From the NCBI RefSeq assembly GCF_000142905.1, contig NW_013657645.1, forward strand, positions 57,713 to 121,712: a stretch of DNA of 64,000 nt. Reading direction: 5' to 3'. Under the pieces are notes generated by a model, which did no database searches, had not been told where the DNA came from, and saw only the letters and a program-made list of their open reading frames with translations. Source of the stretch: Thecamonas trahens ATCC 50062. Lineage: Eukaryota > Apusozoa > Apusomonadida > Apusomonadidae. This document shows positions 42,187 through 53,487 of this stretch, piece after piece. The position numbers and the translations under genes were made by a program. Within the stretch, counting starts at the first letter, position 1; each line of letters starts with the position of its first letter.

Positions 42187-43289
42187 TCACATAAAGGCCA
42201 TGAACGACGAGCCTGACGAGGCGACAGGCGACGATGGCTCGTACTCGGCCCAGCTGAGGCCGTAGACCGGTGAGGCGGCGGCGCAAATGAGGCCGGTAAA
42301 CGACTCGTCTTCAGCGGGAGCATACTCCCAATGTGACGGCGGTGGGATGACGTGGCCGCCCTCGACGACGACAGCCGGCCCGAGATCGGCGACAAGGTCG
42401 TCGCGGGCAGGGACGGTGTCGATGATCTTGGTCGCGCGGAGGGCGGTGATGGCCGACGAGAGAACGGCGTCGTCGATGTGGTTGGATTCTGCGTAGCCGA
42501 CGGAAGCAAACCAGTCTGCAGCGTCCTGGCGCGCGATGCCATGCTTCTTCACCACAAAGTCGACCGAGGCCTCGCCTTCGGCTACAAAGGTGCGGGCAGC
42601 GTCCTTGATGGTAGCGAGCATGGCGTCGAGGGCGGGACGATTGTGCTCGAGGAGCGCACGCGAGACGGCGATCATGAAGCAGGGCCACGGGGTGAAGCAG
42701 TCGCCGACGTGGCGGAGGCGGCCAGCATCCGCCAGCGGCTTGGTCGTCGAGTGGTTCCACATAAAGAGCGATGCGGCGCCCGAGGCGACAGCAGCCTCGA
42801 GACCGTCCAGCGAGCCGCACGGCTTTGCAAAGGAGACCCGTTCGGGATCCCACCCGCGCGCGTTGGCCATGATGGTGGCCATGAGGTGCGAGCCCGAGCC
42901 AAAGCGCGAGATGCCAAAGATGATGGGCCCGTGGCCGGCGTCGAGATCTTCCAGCGAAGTGATGGGCGAGTCTGGTGCCGCCCAGACGCCCCAGCGGAGC
43001 GGAACGCTCACGTAGGGCGCCACCATGATGTAGTCCTCCGAGCCACGGAGCGCGATGTCGGCAATGAGGCCCTCGGTGAGTGCCACAGCCACATCGACCT
43101 CGCCCGAGCGGAGCGCCGGGTCATGGCCCCCGTCCCGCCCGAGTACGTCACAAAGTCGAGGGCGAGGCCGCGGGCAGCAAAGAGCCCGCGGTCGATGGCA
43201 AGGTGCCACGGGTCGTTAAAGTGCTCGGGCACGCCTGCCACCCGGATGGACGTCGCCGTCGCCGCCGTCGTGGCTGTGGTGGAGGCCAT
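42187..43289 (-). CDS. Ca3427-like NMT1/THI5-type periplasmic-binding-fold protein (one apparent frame break)
   Basis: The start is MASTTATTAATATSIRVAGV. The fold signature follows: EHFNDPWHLAIDRGLFAARG, then DFVTYSGGTGAMT. The frame breaks in the GGG at 43118-43120. One added base continues as PALRSGEVDVAVALTEGLIA, a motif typical of SsuA/THI5-like type II binding proteins and of the yeast Ca3427 subgroup. The remaining sequence covers both lobes (IIFGISRFGSGSHLMATIMA, LFMWNHSTTKPLAD). There is no signal peptide, so it is cytosolic. Bacterial relatives bind sulfonates or pyrimidine precursors. The eukaryotic group has no proven ligand that I know. The corrected length is 367 residues. The origin may be ancient bacterial transfer (inference). 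Confidence 0.85.
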
Positions 43290-43740
43290 GATGGAGAGGT
43301 GGCGAGGAGCGTGAACAGGCTGAATGGAAGCCACCTTCCATTGCCGGTCACCAGCTGCGTCTCGACATGCTCCCACACTGTCGTGACAACGACCAAAGAC
43401 ATCAGCAACACCGCCATGCGTTGATGACGCTCGACGACATCACGCCGAACATATAGCTCCCTCCACCACCGAATGTTCCCTGCCGCCGCAATGCGCAGAC
43501 GCAATGCCATCGCAGCCCCACCACCTCCACCACCTCCACCATCCTCTCTCCTCCCCTCCCCCCCCCCCACCTCACCCCCACCACACACACACACAGATAC
43601 ACAGATACACTCCCCAATTTTTTCACCCCACCCCCACCCCCACCCCACCCCACCCCCCCACCACCACCACGCATTCTTCCATTCGCCCACCATTCCCTCC
43701 AAAGAAACCACAGCACCCTCTCCTCGCCCTCCCCCCACCC
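43290..43740. other. divergent promoter region, C-rich
   Basis: No gene. 43540-43740 is dominated by CCCCACC and CACACA sequence ending at the ATG of the GRF-finger gene. Confidence 0.6.
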
Positions 43741-45276
43741 ATGTCCGCCCCCATCCCCATCCTTGTTGTGGGCGCACCCGGGACGGGCAAGTCGACCTAC
43801 ACCACGTTCTTCACCACCGCCACCCCCTCCCCCTCCCCCTCCCCCTCCCCCTCCCCCACGTCCGCGCCTGTTGTCGTCGCCCCTGGCGTCTGCCTCGCCT
43901 TCACCTCGTCGGCCTCCTCGCCCACCTTGCCCTCGTCGCTGCTGCTGCACGAGGTCTCACTCGCGCCCAATGCCCCCGTGGAAGCCCTGTCCAAGGCACT
44001 GGCGGCCGCAGGTGTGGCTCCCGCCGCCGCCGTCCTCCTCTACTCATCGGCAGACTACGAGTCGTACGCCGCTCTCCGCGCCTACTACCGCGCCCTCCTC
44101 CTCGCCCTGCCCTCGGTCCCAGGCAAGTGCATTGCCGTCGTTGCCACACACTACGATGCGCCTGAAAAGGCCCTCGCCGCGCCGGCCTTTCATCGCGCCC
44201 ACCGCCTCGCCCACTGGAACGTCTCGCTGGCCACGGGCTACAACGCAGAGCTCCCACTGCGCTTCCTCCTCGCCACACGCCTCGCTCTCCCGCACGACAC
44301 CCCGCTTGTTCTCTACTCGCTCGGCGACAAGGTCTTTGTCTCAGAGGACGCCATCGCGGCTGCAAACGCCTCCGCCAACGACGACAATGCCGACGGCGCT
44401 GATGGTGCAAGCAGCGCCGCCGAGCTCGCCGTCCGCCGCAAGCGCCACGGCTACCGCGCAGCCTCGCTCGCCGCTCGTCCGCGCGCCGCGCCGACCGATC
44501 CCGACGTCGTCATTTGTGAGCTTCCGCCGTGCGAGTGCGGCGAGTTGCCGCTGTTGCTGCGGTCGGCCAAGTCAAGGCCCGACCATCCGAACCACGGCCG
44601 CCCGTACTGGGCCTGCGCCAACGACGACGAGTGGTCGTGCTGCGGCCTCTTTGTTTGGGCTGATCTCCCGCTCGAGAGCCAAGGCGATGCCCGCGACCTG
44701 GTCTCCTCAGTCTGCTGCCGCGTCCACGGCCTCCCCACCCTCCGCCGCCGCATCACCCGCCACACCGCCAACCACGGCCGCATCTTTCTCGTCTGCTCGG
44801 CCCGCCAGCGCTGCGACTTTTTCCAGTGGGCCGACAAGCCGCGCTTCAAGTTTACCCGCTGGCGCCCGCCCTCGCTCCGCACACCTTACGTCCGTGCGCC
44901 ACCCATCGAGCCGCCGCGTTCGGCTGCCGCGCCTGGCACCACATCCGCGCAGGTCTCGGGCCTTGACCTCCTTCGCGCCGAGCGCGAGATCCACCGCCTC
45001 CGCCTCGCCGGCGCGCTGACGCCCGACAATGCTTCGGGTCTCCTCGCCACCCTCGACTCGCCCGACGCCCTCCTCACCGCCGCCGTCGTCTCCGTCCTCA
45101 ACGCCAACGCTGACGAGGCTGCTGTCGACAGCGCCGAAGACGACGACGCCGACGCCGAAGACGCTCCTGCCAACGACCGCGGCCTCGCCGCATACGGTCT
45201 CGACTCGGCAAACGACGTCGCCCTCCTCACCTCGCTCATGACCGCTGTCGGCTACCTAGCCTCCATCGAGGCATAA
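43741..45276 (+). CDS. P-loop (Ras-like) domain fused to two GRF zinc fingers
   Basis: A 511-residue protein from MSAPIPILVVGAPGTGKSTY. The Walker A motif GAPGTGKST is at 11-19. The first 190 residues follow the order of a small GTPase, with VVLLYSSADYESY-like strand/helix order, VVATHYDAPEKAL where NKxD would be, and VSLATGYNAELPLRFLL like the G5/last-helix region. The G4 motif is absent, so nucleotide specificity is uncertain. Two GRF fingers follow: CECGELPLL...NHGRPYWAC...CCGLFVWAD (about 260-305) and CCRVHGLPTL...NHGRIFLVC...CDFFQWAD (about 322-365). GRF fingers bind single-stranded DNA in TOP3A, NEIL3 and APEX2. A helical C-terminus of about 120 residues ends the protein. The stop lies 6 bases from the myosin stop. 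Confidence 0.75.
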   Translation: MSAPIPILVVGAPGTGKSTYTTFFTTATPSPSPSPSPSPTSAPVVVAPGVCLAFTSSASSPTLPSSLLLHEVSLAPNAPVEALSKALAAAGVAPAAAVLLYSSADYESYAALRAYYRALLLALPSVPGKCIAVVATHYDAPEKALAAPAFHRAHRLAHWNVSLATGYNAELPLRFLLATRLALPHDTPLVLYSLGDKVFVSEDAIAAANASANDDNADGADGASSAAELAVRRKRHGYRAASLAARPRAAPTDPDVVICELPPCECGELPLLLRSAKSRPDHPNHGRPYWACANDDEWSCCGLFVWADLPLESQGDARDLVSSVCCRVHGLPTLRRRITRHTANHGRIFLVCSARQRCDFFQWADKPRFKFTRWRPPSLRTPYVRAPPIEPPRSAAAPGTTSAQVSGLDLLRAEREIHRLRLAGALTPDNASGLLATLDSPDALLTAAVVSVLNANADEAAVDSAEDDDADAEDAPANDRGLAAYGLDSANDVALLTSLMTAVGYLASIEA

Positions 45277-45282
45277 ACTCGT

Positions 45283-48200
45283 TCACTTGTAGAAAACAAC
45301 GTGCTGGTTCTGCTTGCCCTTGATCCACAGACAGCCAGTGGGCGGGAACTTGGGGTGCTCGCCGCCCTCCTTGGCAAAGGTGATGACCGCGTCGACGCCG
45401 GGCTTCTTGAGCTCAAGCGCGCCGGCCGAGGTCTCGGCCGAGACCCGCGAGTTGTTGAACGTGATCGAGGTCTCGAACCGGACCGGGAGTTCCGAGCCGG
45501 TCAGCCGCAGGTACGCCTCGTAGAGGACGGTGACGAGCTCCGAGACCCGCTCCTCGCCGCCGAGGCCGACGTCGATGACAAGGTCGCGGAGCGGCGACTT
45601 CATGTTGATGACAACGTACGAGTCGCTGTTCGGCGAGACGGCAATGGCCGCGGCCTGCACAATAGGGATCGGCTCCTTCTTGACCACCAGCTTGGCCGGG
45701 TCGTACTTGAGGATGTTGCGCTCGGTGACGACAATGACCCGCTGCTGCGCCTTGGCCTTGGGGTTGATCTTGTTGACCACGTCCGAGAAGAGGATCTGCG
45801 AGTCGCTCCCGCCGGTCAGCAGCTGCTCGACCGCCATGCGGTACTCGGCGACCTTGGGATACGTCGCCGGGTCGTTGAGGTAGTCGGCCTTGTACCGCCG
45901 CGCGCAGTCCCACGGCTTGTTGCCCGAGAACAGGTCCATCGCCACAATCTTCTGCCGCATCAGCAGCTGTTCCTCCTCGCTCAGCGTCGACACCTTGCAC
46001 CGTGCCCACCAGTACTTCCACACCTTGCGCGCAAGCGCCACCACTGCGTCGAGCCACCGATGCAGCCGCGGCCAGACCGTGAACTTGCCAAAGTCGGGAT
46101 CGTTCTCCACACTCGCAAACGCGTCCACCAGCTTGCCCATCTCAGACTTGAGCTTGTACCGCCGCCAGTTGCGCGCAATCCGCGCCACCGCGTGCATCCG
46201 GTCGCGCCGCTCGAGCATCATCGCCTTGTGCTCCTTGAACCACACCCGCGTCTTGTATCCGCGCCAGATCTTCTGGATCATGACCGCCACAATCGGCAGC
46301 CGCTCCTTCCGCATCCGCTCCACGAGCATAAACGTCGATGCGTTCTTGATGAACAGCTTGGTCGTCCCGAGCTCGTACTCGGACCGCGCCACCCGAGCCC
46401 GTTGAGAATAGTCTCCACCCCGTCGCGGTCCGACCCGCGCCAGATCGGCCACGTCGCGTCGGTCAGCATCTTGTACCGCCACATGAACCGCGTGTAGTGC
46501 TGCCGGTTGCAGAACCCGGCCTTTCGCACCCGCACCGCCTCCACCAGGTTGAGGTACACCACCTGGTGCCGCACCCGCTCCTCGTCGAGGTGCAGCCCGC
46601 GCTTGGCGTCGTTCGACTTGATGCACCGAATGTAGTGCGGCGAGCACGCCTGCAGCGTCGCAATGAGCTCGCACACAGCCTTCTTGAACTGCGTCGCTGC
46701 AGTCACCGGCCGCCGCTTCGACTGCGCCAGCGCCTTGTCGCCCTTGAACAGCTCCTGCACAAGGGCCGAGCTCGACGTGTGCATCGTGTTGACAAGGTCT
46801 GGGTACAGCGCGTCACGGTTCTTGTCCTGGAACAGCTCCGCAGAGTAGACCACGTCGCCGGCGTAGTGCTTAATCCGGAACTGCTCCGCCGTCAGGCTAC
46901 GGTCCGCCCCGTTGGCCGCAGCCTCAAAGTGCGCCGACGAGCTGAGCCCGTTAGCAAACTTCTCCACAAGCTGCCCCGTCGTCGTGTTGCCCACCAGGCA
47001 CGCCTCGTCGAGCAGCGCAATGATCGATGCTGACCGCGCCGACGCACCTTCGATCAGCGAAATAATCGGCGAGTTGTCAAAGTAGTCGATCGGCGTCCAC
47101 GTGATGCCCTCGCGCGCGTACTCCTCCTGCTCAGACTGAAGCACGTTGAGGATAAAGTACTGCTGCAGCTTCTCGTTACAGTAGTTGATGCAGAACTGCT
47201 CAAACGAGTTGTCCTCGAAAATCTCAAACCCGTAGATGTCCAGAATCCCGATGACCGCCTCCGAGTACGCTCCGCGCGCCGGCTCGAGCTCAGAGTTGAT
47301 TCGCGCCACCACCCAGTCAAACAGCCGCGAGTAGAGGAACTTGGCCAGCGCGTCGCGCGTGTCCGCCGCCCCCGCACCGTCCAGCTGCACCGTGATCTGC
47401 GACGCCCGACGCCCGACGCCTGTCGAAATCGACCGCGACATCAATGAGCCCATCAGAAAGTCAGCATCGACCGCAAGAAGATCCGCAACCTGCAGCACCA
47501 CCTCCTGGTTGGCCACAGAAACGCACTCGGTCTTGTGCTCCGCAGACTTGTCCGCGTCGTCCACAAACTCCACGTTGCCGAGCAGCAAAATGGCGCCCAG
47601 CACCTTGAACACTTCCTCCAGGTCGTCGTCGTTCCACCCGAGCACCTTGACCGCTTGCTGCACCTCCAGAAAATCCTCCACATCGCGAATCGATGACACC
47701 TCGTAGCACCCAGAAATCGCAAGGTACTTGTACGCCGCCGGATCCGGCGTCAGTCCCAGCTGCGACATCAGAATCGGCTGCGACAGCATCTGGTAGAAGA
47801 CGTGGAACGATCGCTCGCCCTCGGCACGCGTCACCACCCGCGACTTTTCCAGCAGATACTGCGAGATCCGCCCACCCACGGGCGCGCCCGCAAAGTTAAA
47901 CTGCAGCTCCATGTACTTGCCAAACCGCGACGAGTTGTCGTTGCGCAGCGTCTTGGCGTTGCCAAACGCCTCCAGCACAGGGTTCGACTCCAACAGCCGG
48001 TTCTTGATCCGCTCCGTCTCGGCTGCCGCCGCAGACGACGCCGCCGCGTCTGCCATCGACGCACCCACCCGTGACGACGACACATACGCCACGTACTTCA
48101 TAAAGATCTTCGACGACACTGTCTTACCCGCCCCCGACTCACCCGTGATGATCACGCACTGGTCGCTCTTCTCCGACAAAAGAGCCCGGTACGTGTCGTC

Positions 48201-48888
48201 CGCCAGTGCGTAGATGTGCGGCTGAACCTCGTACTGGAACTGGTTGACAAAGTCCGCCATCTCCGGCTCCGCCACCGACTGGAACGGGTTCACCGACACG
48301 ATCTGCTCGCCGATGTTCGTCTGTCCTCCGCACGCCATGCCCACCACCACAACAACAACAGCAACGACCGAGTGAGCGAGTGAGTGAGTGAGTGAGTGAC
48401 CACGCCGACCAGTGTCGAAGCAGGCGTCGGCGATGTCCATCAGCGCACCATTCCATAGCCATGGCCATTAATGGTCAACGACGGCCCCACCTCGACCATT
48501 GTCATCGACTGCCTGGCCCCCCGCCCGCCACCACCATGACCTGCACACCGCCCACCCACATACCACCACCACCATGCCCTGCACCACCACTCACTTCTCC
48601 TCCTGGTGCTGTTGCTGCTCCTCCTCCTGCTCCTCCTGCTCCTCCTCCCCCCCCCCCTCCCCCCCCCACCTTCGCACCCCAGGTGCGGTCAAAAACCTGC
48701 GTTCCGTCGAAAAAGCCACACACTCCCCCACCGCCCCCACTCCCCGCCGCCACCCCGCCCTTTCACCGCTGTGCACATACGTAGATAATGCCCTTGGAAA
48801 AGCGGGTCTTGAGATTCTCCATAAAGGTGTCCTCGGTCACCTCGTCCATGAGGGTCATGTCGTACATGCCCTCGCCGGCCCTGAACAT
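45283..48888 (-). CDS. MYO1: class I myosin with TH1 domain, two exons (one apparent frame break)
   Basis: Exon 1 is 48888-48781 (MFRAGEGMYDMTLMDEVTED, ending KGIIY). The GTATGT donor joins in phase 0, after a 460-base intron ending GGACAG, to exon 2 at 48320 (TNIGEQIVSVNPF). Motor motifs include GESGAGKT, NSSRFGKYMEL and DIYGFEIFEDNSFEQFCINY. The residue 16 before DALAK is Ser in RRASQITV, obeying the TEDS rule for PAK-type heavy-chain phosphorylation. The frame slips in the CCC at 46392-46394, and one base restores NGLGVARSEYELGTTKLFIK. An IQ motif (MIQKIWRGYKTR) and a TH1 lipid-binding domain follow (RVIVVTERNILKYDPAKLVV to VVFYK). No SH3 is present, so this is a short-tailed form of about 1,048 residues. 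Confidence 0.93.
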
Positions 48889-48989
48889 CTTGCCCTCTTT
48901 CTTTGTCGCGAGTGAGCTGGTGTCGAGAGCCGCCGCAAGCCAACGCCGCCGCACACACAGGCTGAGCTGGGGGAGGGGGGGGGGGGGTG

Positions 48990-51924
48990 TTAATCGTCCT
49001 TCAGCTTACCGCCGGGAACGAGGCGGAGGAGGATCTTGCGGAGGATGTCCCAGGGGACGACGAGGAAGGTAGCGGCGATGAGGAGCCACCACTCGTGCGA
49101 GTCGAGCGGGACGGTGCGGAGGAAGGAGCCGCCAAACAGGGTGAAGACGACCTGGACGATAAAGATGAGCGGAACGACGATGACAAAGCCGATGTTCTTG
49201 GTCACGCCCTCAAAGATGTTGAGGCGTTTGGTGCGGACGCCGAGGGCGTTCCAGCCGCAGAGGAAGACAAAGAAGCAGAAGAAGGCGGTGAGGAAGACGG
49301 TGCCACCCTGATGCGCGAGCTCTTCGGAGGTCTCCACCTGGGCGACGTCGTCGTTAAAGGCGGAGCCGTCGTCGTGGAAGCCGGCCTCGGGGGCGTAGGG
49401 CGAGACGTAGGCGCGGTCGAAGAGGTCGTGGACCATGTCCGAGGTGAGGAAGAAGATGGAGTAGAGGGCGATGCCGATGCCGTTCCAGAGGATGGATGAC
49501 CACATGTAGGGCGAGATGATGGCGGTGTCGCGGGAAATGGGCGCCTCGCGCATGTAGCGCGGGAGCGCAGGCTCGCCGCCAAAGGCCAGGGCGGCGAGGG
49601 TGTCCATGATGAGGTTGATCCAGAGGAGCTGGATGAGGGTGAGCGGAAAGTCAAAGCCGACAAAGGGCCGAGGAAGCAGAGGAGCATCGAGCCGACGTTG
49701 ATGATCGACTGGTAGTTGGCAAACTTGCGGATAGACTTGAAGATGGTGCGGCCGTAGAGAGCGGCACGGATGATCGACGCAAAGTTGGAGTCGAGGATGA
49801 CAATGTCGGAGGCCTCCTTGGCGATTTCGGCGCCATCACCGATGGCAAACGAGACGTCGGCGGCCTTGAGTGCCGAAGTGTCGTTGGCGCCGTCACCGGT
49901 CATGCCGACAACGCCCGAGCCACGCTGGCCGAGGGCCACCAGGCGCGACTTGTCGGTGGGGAGGGCACGTGCAACAACACGGAGGGTGGGCAGGCGGGCG
50001 GCGAGCTCGTCGTCACTCATGCGGGCCATGTCCGACGAGGTGAGGACCGATTCGAGGCCCTCGCCCGGCGGGAGGAGGCCAACCTGCTGGGCAATGGCCG
50101 CGGCGGTCTCGGCGCGGTCGCCGGTGACCATAATGACATGGATGCCGCCCTCTTCGGCGACGCGCATGGCCTCGGGCGACTCGGGGCGGATCTCATCGGT
50201 CATGCCAATGACGCCGACGAGGGTGAGGTCGCCGGGGAGCTCGAGCGAGCTGCCGCCCGACGGCTTCTCGACGCGGGCGGCGGCGAGCGGGCTCGACGAG
50301 GTGGCGACGGCAATGAAGCGGTAGCCACGGGCCGAAAGCTCGTCGACCGAGGAGAGGACCGACGAGATGGCGCGGCGCTTGAGCGGGACAACCGCGCCGG
50401 TGTTCTCGTCGTGGTACGACGAGCACTTGGAGAGCACAAGCTCAGCCGCACCCTTGTAGAGCGAGATGGCGGCAAAGGCGCCGGCGGCAGCCGAGGCCGG
50501 CGCCGGATCAAAGAACGCGCCCGACGACGAGAGCGGGCCAAGCGACGAAGTGAGAAGCCCGTCGGCATCGTCCTCGGAGAACGCGATCTGGGCAGCCGAG
50601 AACTTGTGGACCGAGGAGAAGAGAATTGCGTCCTCGCGCTCCACGCGGAAGCCCGAGTAGTCGAGGAGCGCGTTGCGCGAGAGGAACCGGAGGAGAGCAC
50701 GGTCCGACGAGTTACCGCCCACAATGTCTTCGCCGTTGGACGAGACGATGGCCGACGACGACTCGCGCAGCGCGAGGGCAAGCACCTCGGAGAGGCCCTC
50801 TGGCACCTGCGCAAACGTCTCGAAGCTCGCCGAGCCCGAGATGAGGAGCTTGGGCTGGAAGACGCCGTAGGTGATGGTGCCCGTCTTGTCGGAGAAGAGC
50901 ATGTTCATGCAGCCAGCAGTCTCGATGCCGAGAAGACGGCGGACAAGGACCTGGTCGGCAAGGAGCTTGCGCATGTTGAGCGAGAGCACAATGGCAATCA
51001 TCATGGGCAAGCCTTCGGGAACCGCGACGACAACCACAATGATGGCGAGAATGATCGAGGTCACGACATCGTGGAGCGCAATCTGCCAGTTGGAGGCGTA
51101 CGCAATGGTAGCCGAGAGCGAGTACCCGTTGTCCATGACAAACTGCTTAAAGAGGAACGAGACGGCAATAAAGGTCGCACCGATGTAGCCGACATTGGCC
51201 ACGCCGTCGGCGAGCGCAGCGAGCTTGATGGTCAGCGGCGCCTCGCGCTCCTCGATGGACGAGATCTCGACAGAGAGCTTGCCAAACACGGTCTCGACGC
51301 CGACGTGCGAGACAAGCATGATGGCCTCGCCCGAGTCGACGAGCGAGCCGCGGAACGCGTGGTGGTTGCCGGCCATCAGCTCGTCGGTTGGCGTTCCGTC
51401 GGGTGTGTAGCCCTCGGGCACGGTCTTCTTAGTGATGGGGTCCGACTCGCCGGTGAGCGAGGCCTGGACGACTTCGACGGCGCCATCAACAATAAAACCG
51501 TCGGCCGGCACACGGTTGCCGGCCTGCAGCAGGACCGAATCGCCGACAACGACGTCAGCGATCTCGACCTCGACGAGCTCGCCCGAGCGGAAGACCATGC
51601 ACTTGATGCGCGAAGCCTTCTCCTGCAGCTCCTGGAACGAGGCCTCGTTCTTAAACTCCGAGTACGTGGCCACAAACGTGGCCAGGAAGACTGCAACGGC
51701 AATTCCGATGCCCTCACGGTAGTCGGCATACCCGAGCCCGGCCAGCACCATCGTCACCGCCAGCGCGAGCACAAGGATGCGGATCAGTGGGTCGTCAAAG
51801 TTCTCCTGGAGCTTGTCCCAGAACGAGTCGACCTCTGCCGCCGGCAGGTCATTCGACCCATACGTAGTCCGAGCCCTGTCGACCTCGGCTGCCGAGAGCC
51901 CGGCCACCTTGACCTTTTTCACCA
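48990..51924 (-). CDS. P-type Ca2+-ATPase (type II), 5' exon missing, one apparent frame break
   Basis: The visible exon starts after a GTCCAG acceptor (51926-51925) in phase 1 with VKKVKVAGLSAAEVDRARTT. It contains the actuator loop ASLTGESDP, VAVPEGLPMMIAIVLSLNMR, the phosphorylation site SDKTGTIT, and the hinge VGMTGDGANDTSALKAADVS. The frame slips in GGG at 49665-49667. One base restores GPFVGFDFPLTLIQLLWINL and helices M5-M10 to the end KLKDD. PEGLP and the overall order fit type IIB (plasma-membrane/vacuolar) calcium pumps. Two core positions differ from the usual DKTGTLT and TGDGTNDAPALK. No long calmodulin-binding tail is visible. The first coding exon must lie upstream, close to or inside the gap at 52046-52145. 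The stop is about 100 bases from the myosin start. Confidence 0.9.
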
Positions 51925-52627
51925 CTGGACAGGGAGGGAGGCGTGAGGGGGGGGGGGAGGGGGGAGGGGAGGAGGGGGGGGATCGTGGTCACCGGTTGTG
52001 GCTGCCCTCCAGCGCGCCTCTGAGCTCTACCTCTTTCCCTCGCTCNNNNNNNNNNNNNNNNNNNNNNNNNNNNNNNNNNNNNNNNNNNNNNNNNNNNNNN
52101 NNNNNNNNNNNNNNNNNNNNNNNNNNNNNNNNNNNNNNNNNNNNNAGGGGGGCGGGCGGGTTTGCTTGGTTGGTCTTTGGTTTGGGTAATGAGAGGGGCA
52201 AGGGGGGAGTGGGGAGGGGGTGGCTCGGTGGGCAGGTACAGTTCACTATGTTCCGGTTTGCAAGCGTACGTGCAAGGGGAAGGTGTTGGAGGGACGGGAA
52301 GGGGGGGAGGGGGAGGTGGGGGAGGTGGGGAGGCTGAAGGGAAGGGGGGGAAGAGGGGGGGGGGGGTGGGGAGGGCGGCTGCGGCGTCAGCCCAAAATTT
52401 CCCCCACACGGCCAAGCTCTGGCGCGGGTGCCTCCATGGAAGGCAGAGTAGCAGGGAGAGGGTGGGCACGAGGGGGAGGGGAGTGGAGAGGGGGTGGGAA
52501 AGAGGGGGCGAGTTGGGGAGGCAGGGAAGGGGGCAGGAAGGGGGAGGGCGAGTGCAGCGGGTGGGGAGGGCGGGCAAAGGGTGGATGGGCAGCGGGCGGG
52601 CGGCGAGCGGGAGCGTGGCGGGGACTG
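51925..52627. other. divergent G-rich region with assembly gap (N 52046-52145)
   Basis: The 100 N is a conventional placeholder for unknown length. Both flanks are G-rich on the plus strand (runs such as GGGGGGGGGAGGGGGG). It should contain the first exon of the Ca2+-ATPase and the promoter of NDUFS3. No exon could be fixed. Confidence 0.6.
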
Positions 52628-53487
52628 ATGGAGATGTTGCGGTGCGGTGACCGGGGGGACAGGCGTCTGTGGGGAGCACTGTGAGGGTTGCACGTGCGCT
52701 GTCTGGGGCCGCTGCGGTGCGGGCTGTGCCGCGCGGGGAGGGCCCTGGGGCGCCTGCTGCTGTGGGGTCGATGTCCAAGTTCTCGGACCCTGAGATCGCG
52801 AGCGAGGCGGCGCTGACAGCGGCAGCGGCGGAGCAGGAGAAGGCGCTGATTGCGTTTGGGGAGTCTATTGTGGCGATGCTGCCCAAGTGGGTGCCGCACG
52901 CGCTGGTGCAGCACGGCGAGCTTGTGCTCCACACGCCGGTCGACCACGTGTACGAGGTCATCGAGTTCCTGCAGCTGCACTCGAACGCCGAGTTTACCAA
53001 CGTGACGGACCTGACGGCGGTTGACTACCCCGAGCGCGAGAAGCGGTTCGAGGTGGTGTACAACCTGCTCTCCGTCAACCACAACGCGCGGATTCGGGTC
53101 AAGACGTTTGTGGACGCGCTGACGCCCGTCCCGTCGATTGTTCCGCTCCACAACGGTGCCAACTGGTTTGAGCGCGAGACGTGGGACATGTACGGCATCT
53201 TCTTTGCTGGCCATCCGGACCTCCGCCGCATCCTCACTGACTACGGCTTTGAGGGCTACCCGATGCGCCGCGACTTTCCGCTCTCGGGCTACGTCGAGGT
53301 CCGCTACGACGACGAGCTCAAGCAGGTTGTGGTCGAGGACCTCGAGCTCACCCAGGAGTTCCGCAACTTTGACTTTAAGTCGCCGTTTGAGCAGATTCCT
53401 GCCGCACCGCACGCCACGCCCAAGATTGCGTCGTCGCACATCACCCGCATCTCTGCCCCGGATGCCGCCGAGCAGAAGGAGGCCTGA
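52628..53487 (+). CDS. NDUFS3: mitochondrial complex I 30-kDa subunit (NDUFS3)
   Basis: The mature part, from about [20 protein letters not shown], matches NuoC/NDUFS3: [60 protein letters not shown] and [20 protein letters not shown] are near-invariant. It binds at the base of the peripheral arm of NADH:ubiquinone oxidoreductase. Being nuclear, it needs a presequence. Upstream in frame is an Arg/Ala-rich stretch ([20 protein letters not shown]) with no ATG. An ATG at 52628 or 52634 comes into frame if one G is added to the GGGGGG at 52653-52658, giving a plausible presequence starting [12 protein letters not shown] short upstream intron is the alternative. The conserved part from 52771 on is certain. 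Confidence 0.9.
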
